Below, one piece after another: positions 25,701 through 34,700 of a DNA stretch of 35,972 nucleotides. The stretch's first letter is position 1. Each line of letters starts with the position of its first letter. A program made the position numbers and the translations under genes. The stretch comes from an uncultured Eubacteriales bacterium (GTDB taxonomy: Bacteria; Bacillota; Clostridia; Oscillospirales; Oscillospiraceae). Where the stretch lies: assembly GCA_900321275.1 (NCBI GenBank), contig ONVI01000048.1, forward strand, positions 1-35,972, given 5' to 3'. The notes below the pieces were generated by a model, which did no database searches, was not told the origin of the DNA, and saw only the letters and a program-made list of their open reading frames with translations.

Positions 25701-28700
25701 GGCAGAACCCCTGCCGACGGCTATTACTATACGATCATTAACGAGCCCTCCTTCCATGAGTACGCCGATCCTGCGATTCTGCGCGTATATGATGCGGCTG
25801 ACTTTGAGGTAAAAGGCAAGCTCCGTTACAGCGTTCAGGATTCCATCGTCACCTTTACCGAGCAGCCGCTGGTGAGCTTTGACTCCAACGGCGGCGCGTG
25901 GACGACGGAGATGGACGGCTACCATGACCGGGACGGCGACCGCAAGGTCTATCAGAAGGCCGTGGACACGGGCGCGAAGGTCGCAAGACCCAGCTCCGAT
26001 CCCGTCTATCCCACCGCGGAGGGGATTGACTTCCTCGGCTGGACGGAGTATCAAGAATACGCAAAACAAGATCATTCTACCGATACAGAGATCGATCCAG
26101 AAAAGGCTTACGACTTTAATACTCCTGTGACCGCGCCAATCACGCTCTACGCGGTCTGGGCGAAGCCTGCCCGCGACGAGCGCGTTGTGACCGTCAAAAA
26201 CGGAAGCAATGAAAGCCTGAATGTTACCGCAACGTTGAGTCAAGACAACATACCGACAAGCGGCTATGCCCTCGCTGACGGCCTGACCACTAACGAAAAC
26301 GGACAGGCAAGCTTCGAACTCCCAGCGGGGGAGAGCAAAAACCTGACGGTTCCCGACGGCATGGAGCTTGTCCTCGGTCTGGACAAAGAATCTCTTGCGG
26401 TTTCTTCGGAATACACGCTTACGGCCTCCGCTGACAACAAGAGCCACACCATTGACTCTGTCTCACGGGACGGCACTGTCACCTTCATTCCCGGCATCTG
26501 CAAGATTACGGACAGTGAGGGCAGCGTGCTCTATGACAGCGAGGGCAAGCCTGCCGTGTACGGAACGCTTGTGGCTGCTTTCACGGCCTATCCGAACATA
26601 ACAAACGCAGCGGCGGTGAAGCTGCTGGTGGATGAGTATACCATCCAGGAGGCCACGCCGATTGCTTTCCCGAACAAGACCATGACGCTGACCACGGCGG
26701 GCAAAAACGACACGGACTTCCCCTATGTCGGCGTGCGGGATCGCGCGACCATTTACAGATCGACAGCGGGAGCCAACGCGAAATGCTTTACGCTGAGCAC
26801 CGGCAATGTCACGCTGACCAATATTGTTCTGGATGGCGGCAGCGAGCTGGGCGTTAAAATCGCGAATACCGCAAACGGCGGATTGCTCTTTATTGAGGGC
26901 GGCACTCTCACCGTCGAGACTGGCACAACCCTGCGCAACTGTGAATATGCGGACTATACCGACGGCAACAACAGCCGCGGCGGCGCGATCAACATTAAAA
27001 AAGGCACGCTAAATATAAATGCAGGTCTATTCACGAACCTCCATGCACGGAATGGCGGCGCAATTTACGCGGATGGCAGCGCCACCACCATGAACCTTAC
27101 CGGAACAAACGGCAGCACGAACTTCGAAAACTGCATTGCTGAGGCCAGCGGCGGTGCGGTCTATTACAACGCTTCCGGCAATCTGACCATTGACGGCGGA
27201 ACCGACAACGGCTTTAGGGTAGATGCGCAGGGAGAGACACAGTTCGATGCGAATAACAAAAAAATCGAAGTCAGCAATCCGGGCATTGTTTTTACTTCCT
27301 GTGTCGCGAAGAGCAGCAGCGTAGGCAATGGCGGCGCAATCTATATCAATTCGAGCGGCGTCGCCGTTATTCGAGGCTGCAGTTTCGTCGAGTGCAGTGC
27401 AAAAGTAAACATAAACGATAACAGACAAAATGGCGGCGGAGCCATTGCAGCGAATAATGTCAATACGATGACGGTATCGAATTGCACCTTTAGTGCATGC
27501 GATACCTTGACAACAGGCGGTGCGGTTTTTGCCAGAATCAAGGATGGCACCTCGATGACGGTCAATAACTGCATCTTCAGGAATGATAGCTGTAAGGGTC
27601 AGGGCGGTGGTATCGGCGTCTATCAGAATAACGAAAATGCCAGTACTACTGCGCTGTTGACGGTTAACGGCTGCAGCTTTGAGAATTGTTCCTCAGGTAC
27701 ACAAAACGGAAGCGGCGGCGCGATCCAGAGTTACCTGCCCTGCATGTCATTGAATAATTCAGAGTTTTCCGACTGCTGGGCCGGTAAAGAAGGCGGCGGT
27801 ATCAATAACTATTTTGGCAACAACTATACACAGCAGTGGTCACAATCTTACCTGAACATGTCTGGGTGCACCTTTACCCGCTGCCGCGCAGAGGATCGTT
27901 TTCAGGTCGATATTGTGGTTCACTATGGCGGCGCACTCAACACCAAGGCCAATACGGTAAATGTGGATGACTGCGAGTTTGTAGAGTGTGTTTCGACCCT
28001 GCGTGACGGCGGCGCACTCCACCTCGGCGGATGTGGAGCAGGAAGCTCGGCAACAATTTCGAATAGCACTTTCACAAGCTGCACGGCGAAGAAGCACGGC
28101 GGGGCGGTGTTCTCCTCGGCTGAAACGCTGGAAATCAGCAACTCCAAGTTCTATGGCTGTATGTCGACTGCGGATTCCGGCGGCGCGGTATACCATGGCA
28201 TGAACTGCCGAAGTGAACAGAACGTAAAGAAAGAGACCAAAATCACAAATTGCGAGTTCAAACAAGGCTGCGGCGCGGCAATCAATGGAAGCGCAGTGTG
28301 GACGGCTGCACAGAGCGCCGTAATTACAGGCTGCACCATAGAAGGCTGCACAACCGGCAACAGCGGCGCGATTTATCTCTCCGACAAGGATGTAAAGATA
28401 AATACAAGCGGCAATAAGGAAACCGGAACGACCGCAATTGCTGTTTCCTTGCCGAGTGGAGCACTCGCCCGCGGTACCATCACCGGCGGCAGCATCACGG
28501 GTTGCCAGGCGGTGAGCGGCAGCGCGGTCTATGTCGGTCACAGCGCGATTTTCTCCAGCCCGACAGATGACAGCGGCCATTTCACTGACGCCACGCTTAC
28601 AATCTCCGGCAACAGCGTTTCCGGTTCTAACTGCGGCGCGATCCAGACCGTTGACACAGGCAAGCTGTACTTTGAGGGCAACGTGGTGGTGGAGAAGAAT

Positions 28701-31700
28701 ACTTCCAGCGCCGAAGCCAATGACCACGACGTCCTGATGCAGATCAACGGCAATACGATCATCAACACCACGAGCAACGGCCTCGGTTCCGGGGCGCATA
28801 TCGGCGTGTATGTGCCGGGTGTAAATGGCGACGATATCTATGGCAAGCACGGCAAGTACAGCCAGCCCTTCGGCACTTACCACAAGAGCACCGCCGGCAG
28901 CAACTTCCTGGACGCCTTCTTCAACAACCGCGACAGCGAGCTGTACGGCTATCAGGGCGACACATACATCCATTGGGGCTTCTATGTCTGCAAGATCACG
29001 GACGCGGAAGGCAACACCCTCAAGCGCACCAACGGCAGAGACGCCGTCTACCAGCAGATGTCCCAGGCAGTTAACGATTTCACAAGCGTCACAGGCGGAG
29101 AACCGGTCTATATCAAGATGCTGGTGGAGAACTATGCCGTCCGGCAGGATACCGCAATCACCAACTTCCCCGCCGCGGACATCACCCTGACCACAGCCTC
29201 CAAATCGGACACCGATCATCCCTACCGCGGCACGGAGGGCACGTTCAGCACCATCTATCGCACCAACAGTGAAAACCCGCTGTTCAGTGTGGGCACGGAT
29301 AATGCTGTCTTCCAGCTCAAGGACATCACCCTGGATGGCCGCCGCAATGACAAGACAGCCACAGAAGGCGCATACAAGCTCATCACATCTGACAAGGGAG
29401 CAATCGTTGTCAACAGCGGCACCACGCTGCAATACGCGAAGAGCGACAGCGGCGCGGCCATCACCGCCGTTCAGGTGACGATCAACGGCAGCTATGACAC
29501 GGAGAAGAAGGAGCCGACCGTTAAGATCACCAACTGCACGGCAACAGGCAGCGGCGGTGCGATCAGTACGCAGAACCTGACAATCACCAATACAAGCAGC
29601 AAAGCGGGCGAGTACGGTACAGTCTTTTCAAGCTGCGCCTCCGAAGCTGACGGCGGCGCAGCCTATGTCAGCGGCAGCACCATGTCCATCACCGGCACGC
29701 TGTTCCAGAACTGCCAAAGCACCGGCGAGGGCGGTGCGGTCTGCCACAGCGATTCCGACGCTAATGCTTCTTCCATCAGCAACAGCTCCTTTGCAAGCTG
29801 CTCCGCAACGCTCAGCGGCGGCGCGGTGAGCTCCAAGGCCGTGACGCTTACGCTTGCGCAGTCCGTTTTCGATAACTGCAGCTCTAAGCAGAACGGCGGC
29901 GCGGTCAACCATGCGGGAACCACCGGCACGACGATCACCGACACTGTCTTCACCAACTGCAAGACCACCGGCACCGGCCCGGATTACGGCTTCGGCGGCT
30001 CGGTATACATCGAAGCCCTTACGGTCGCGGTGAGTGGCGGAAGCTTCACAAACAGCACAGCCAATAACCACGGCGGCGCGCTGTATTGCAAGAACAACGC
30101 CGATGATTCCGCAACGACGATTTCCGGCTCCGCCTTTGAAAGCTGTTCCACGAACCGCGTCACGGACGGCGCAGGCGGCGCGATCTACAGCGAGAACAAG
30201 ACGCTCACCCTGCAGAAATACACGGCGGATGACGGCACCGTTACCAACACCACCATCAACGCCTGCATAGCCCTGGGCTACAGCGGCGCGGTCCACATGG
30301 CGACGACCGACAGCATCCTGAACATCAAGGACGGCACCGTGATCAGCGGCTGCTATGCCGATCAGGGCGGCGCGATCTACCTCCCGAGCGAGATGACGCT
30401 GAACCTCACCGAAAGCCCGGAGTTTACCCAGAACGGCTATACCACCAGCGGCGGCGAAGTGAGCGACGCCACAGAGGGCGCGTGCATCTATCTGTCCGAG
30501 GGCAGCCGAATCAATCTTCAGGGCAGCCCGAGGTTCAGCCGCAACATTCTGCCGAACGAGCCCAGAATTCCCAACGGCGGCGTCACAGACTATGTGCGCC
30601 AGGATATCTACCTGGCGGGTTATGCGTCTGATACAGAGTTCGATACCAATGCGGCGTCGATCTATGTCGTCGGCGAACTGACCGGCGATACCATCTGGGT
30701 CTGGCCCGAGCAATCACCCCACAAATTGCCCAATGAACAGTTTGCGAAGATCCTCGACGGCGTCACGGTCAGTGATGACAGCCTGGGTCATTTGCGCAAC
30801 GCCCTGTCTGATGCCGTAACCAACTGCAGCAACGGCGAGTATCTGGCCGGCGTACAGCTCGGCACAGACACGGTAAATGTCTACTGGGACAAGATGTATA
30901 CCGTCTCCTTCAAGAAGATCGACAACAAGGGCGTCAGAGTGCCCGACGCAGAGTTCACCCTCTATAAGTACCAGGATCTGACCAGAGTCAGCGAGGAAGA
31001 GGCCTTTATACCGGAAAATGTCGTTGCGACAGCAGTCTCTGATAATTCCGACGCCCAGGAGAAGAGAGGCATGGTGGACTTCAACGCCATCCGCATCGGC
31101 GTGTATTACATGAAGGAGACCAAGGTCCCCATCAGCTTCAAGGAAAACAACGCGACATATCTGGTGCTGGTTGGCACGCCGTACCTCAGCCCCAATGACA
31201 ACAACAGATATCTGTGGGAGGGCGACGGGCCGCTCAACGTAGCGAATGCCGAGGACCTTGTTGCCCAGCATACGACCAGTGCAGGCAGATACTACGGCAT
31301 CTTCCCGCTGGACGAGAATAAGCAGGCAAAGCTCCGCGCGAATCTGGCCAGCAGCAGCGTGGGCATAGAAAATGTCCGCAACGACTACCAGGTCAGCTTT
31401 ATGAAGGTGGACAGCTCCGGCGCTGCGCTGCCGGGCGCGGCCTTTACGATCTACACCGCGATTCTGGACAGCAGCGGCCAACCGGACACTTTTGATGACG
31501 GTTATCCGAAGATGATGCGCTGGAGCCGCGACGGAGAAACATATCCTGACCCTGCCGTTTCCGCGGATGGTACTGCCGCCTACAAGGACGTGAAAAACAA
31601 AACGCTCCCCAAGGGAATGGTGTATTTCCGTGAGGTGCCCCTCGGCACCTATTACCTCCTTGAGACTGCGTATCCTGAGCGAAACGGGAGCGGCTACCGC

Positions 31701-34700
31701 ACCTTCTATTTGGAGAGCGACCGGGTATTCAAGCTGGAGGTCGAGGAGAAACAAGGATCGAGGGAAGAGGTCAACGTCACGCTCAGCGAGTGGAAAGCAG
31801 CCGATGAGGACGGCCCCGCACACTATGAGGAGCTTTCCAAGGACACGAACGACGAATATTACGTTGTTTCCAACCAGGAGGTCGTCTGCAAGCTGACGGA
31901 CGCCAACGACAATCTGCTCTATGTCAAGGGACATGAAGTCTGGGAGAATAAGGTATCCGAAGCCAGACTTTTCCCCGCAATCTACACGACGCTGGAGGAG
32001 GGTTTCGAGGCCGCGCAGGCGGGAAGCTTTGTCAATAGAAACGGGAATCCGGTTATCGTGAACGCCTTGAAGCTGAAGGTGCTGAAGGACTTTACGATCT
32101 CCAAACCGATACTCTATAACAACGACCGCAAGATCACCTTTACCACAGCGGAAACAAGGGTGCCATGGAGCAGGGAGGATAGCAGGGACATCTATATATT
32201 CAGCACCACCCGTACCTCAGACACCTCCAGAGCCCTGATCAGCCGCGCGTACAAGGAGGATAACTCCACCGACGCAAACGCGGGCGCGCTCATTACCCTT
32301 GACGACGGCGCGGATATGACCCTGCAAAATATCAGACTCAACGGCCAAAAGAACACGTATTACGGCAGGGCGTTCCATGTTGTGGACGGCTCCCTGACCA
32401 TTCTGGACAGCGTTCAGCTGCAGAACTTCAAGGTGTCGATCAGAAATTCGGAGAAAAGCGACATCCGAGGCGGCGCGATTCTTCTGGAGGACAACACAAG
32501 TCTGACCGTTGACGGCGGAGCACAGCGCAGATCGGCAGTATTCACGAGCAACCAGACTGTGAACTATACGGAAGGCGGCTCCGACGGCGGCGCGATCGCG
32601 ATCGGTGAAAACTGTACCGTCAGCCTGAGCAACGCACAGTTTACCAGCAACAGCGTGTTGGCTGCCGGGAATAAGAAGGGCAACGGCGGCGCGATCAGCG
32701 CGGCCCAGGCCAATCTACCCCTTCGGAATGTGGTCTTCCGGAACAACGAAGCCAGAAATGATGGCGGCGCGGTTTACATTACGGGGAACTCCAGCTTGAC
32801 AGCGGATAACTGCATTTTTACCGGCAACGAGGCGAACACAAGGGATACCAACGCCGGCGAGGGCGGCGCGATCGCGGCGCTTTCCGAGGCGGCCGCCCCC
32901 TCTGAGCTGACGATTACAGGCGGTACCTTCACTGAAAACTCTGCCGCGAACGGCGGCGCGATCATGATCGGCGACTACGGTACGTTGCTCCTGAATGAAA
33001 CGACCATGAGCAGCAACAAAGCAGCCTGCGGCAGCGCTGTCTATGCGGAGGACTCTGCCGAAGTCACCGCCATCGACGCGAGCATCACCGGCAACACAGC
33101 CAGCGGAGAAAACGGCGGCGCTATCAATGTCGGCGGCGTAAACGCAAGACTCTACTTTGGCGGCAGCCCCACCGTGTTTGACAACTTTGGCGCCCTCGGC
33201 GATACGCAGCAGATGAACCTTGTCCTGAACGAAGACAGCAACGAGGTTATCAATACCACGGCAGACGGACTGACGAATGGCGTAATCGGCGTATTTGTCA
33301 TCGAGAGCGACAGCAATGTGTTTGAGAAGCACGGTCTGCCGGGCAAGCCCTTCGGCACCTTCCAGGATAAGACCGCCCGTGCGAATCCCCAGGTCTTCCG
33401 CAGCGACCATGCGCTGTCCCTCTACGGCGTCAGAAACGAAGACAATCCCAATGACGATCTGATCTACTGGGTGGACGTGATCTGTAAGCTGACGGATGCC
33501 AGCGACAATATTCTCTATCAGGACATCTACCTCACCATCAACGGCAAGACGGAGACGCGCAAGGCCCAGGCTGTCTATGCAAGAATCACCGCGCCGGATG
33601 ACCAGGAGAGTGATCCGAACGGCTTCAACGCATCACATGACGGCTTTGACGCTGCGGGGGGGACTCTCTACACAAAGAATGGGGATACCTACACCGCGTA
33701 TCCGAACACGAACCAGACCGATATTAAGCTCAAAATGCTGAGGGATTACGACATTGACAAGAGCATCCGGTATCAGGGCAACCGCATGGTGACCTTCACC
33801 ACGGCAGAGACAGGCGATCCGACCGATGTGATGAGAACGCGGGGAGACTACTTCTGCTTCAAGACCGATCGGACGGGTGCGGACGGCAGAGCATGGATTC
33901 AGCGTGATTTGACGCCGAATACAGAGCCAAACAATAACTGGAGAAATGCCTTGATTGAGGCCCCGATGATTGCTGCCACAGGCACAGCCCTGACCCTGAC
34001 CGACATCACCCTCGACGGCGCGAAGAGTTCCTACACAAGCAGAGCGAATGGCGGTATCGTCAATGTAGCCTCCGGAAGCAGACTGTATGTCGTAAACGGC
34101 GCCAAGCTGCAAAACTCCGCAACCTCCGCCAGCGGCGGGGCGGTGCATGTCGCTTCCGGCGGTGCACTGACCATGACCGGCGGCGAGATTATCGGCAACA
34201 CGGCATCCGGCAACGGCGGCGCGGTGTATGTCGATCCCAACGCTTCAATGACCATGGCCAACGAAGTATTGACCAATGGTGCCGTGCTTAGAGGAACAAT
34301 CAACGGCAACACTGCGTTAAACGGCGCGGGCATCTATCTGGCGTTTACCGACGAAAATAACCACGCCGTGCTGTACATCTCCGGCGAACCGTACTTTGGC
34401 GGGACAGGGACAAATGCTGGAGGCAATTTCATAGTTGTCGATGCCGATGGCAATCCTCTCGGAAACTTTGTCCGGAAGGGGGCGGACTTCAAGCCTGAGG
34501 GTAATGATCCGACGAACGGCAGCAAGCCGTACCGGAAGGATAATCAAGACTACTATCTTGTCCGCCAGGACATCTTTATTCCCGGTACGGCGGCACCTCA
34601 TAACGCCATCCGCATAACGGGCAAAATCACCTCCGGCGACGGCTCAATCTGGGTCTGGGCAAATGATGGCGAAAAGGGCAAGGTTAATCACTACGAAATG

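Noticed and set aside
23400-34300. Recurring GGCGGCGCG-type motifs as CRISPR or other DNA repeat array
   Set aside because: They all fall in frame as the Gly-Gly-Ala turn of beta-helix rungs, with irregular spacing and no constant repeat/spacer pattern.
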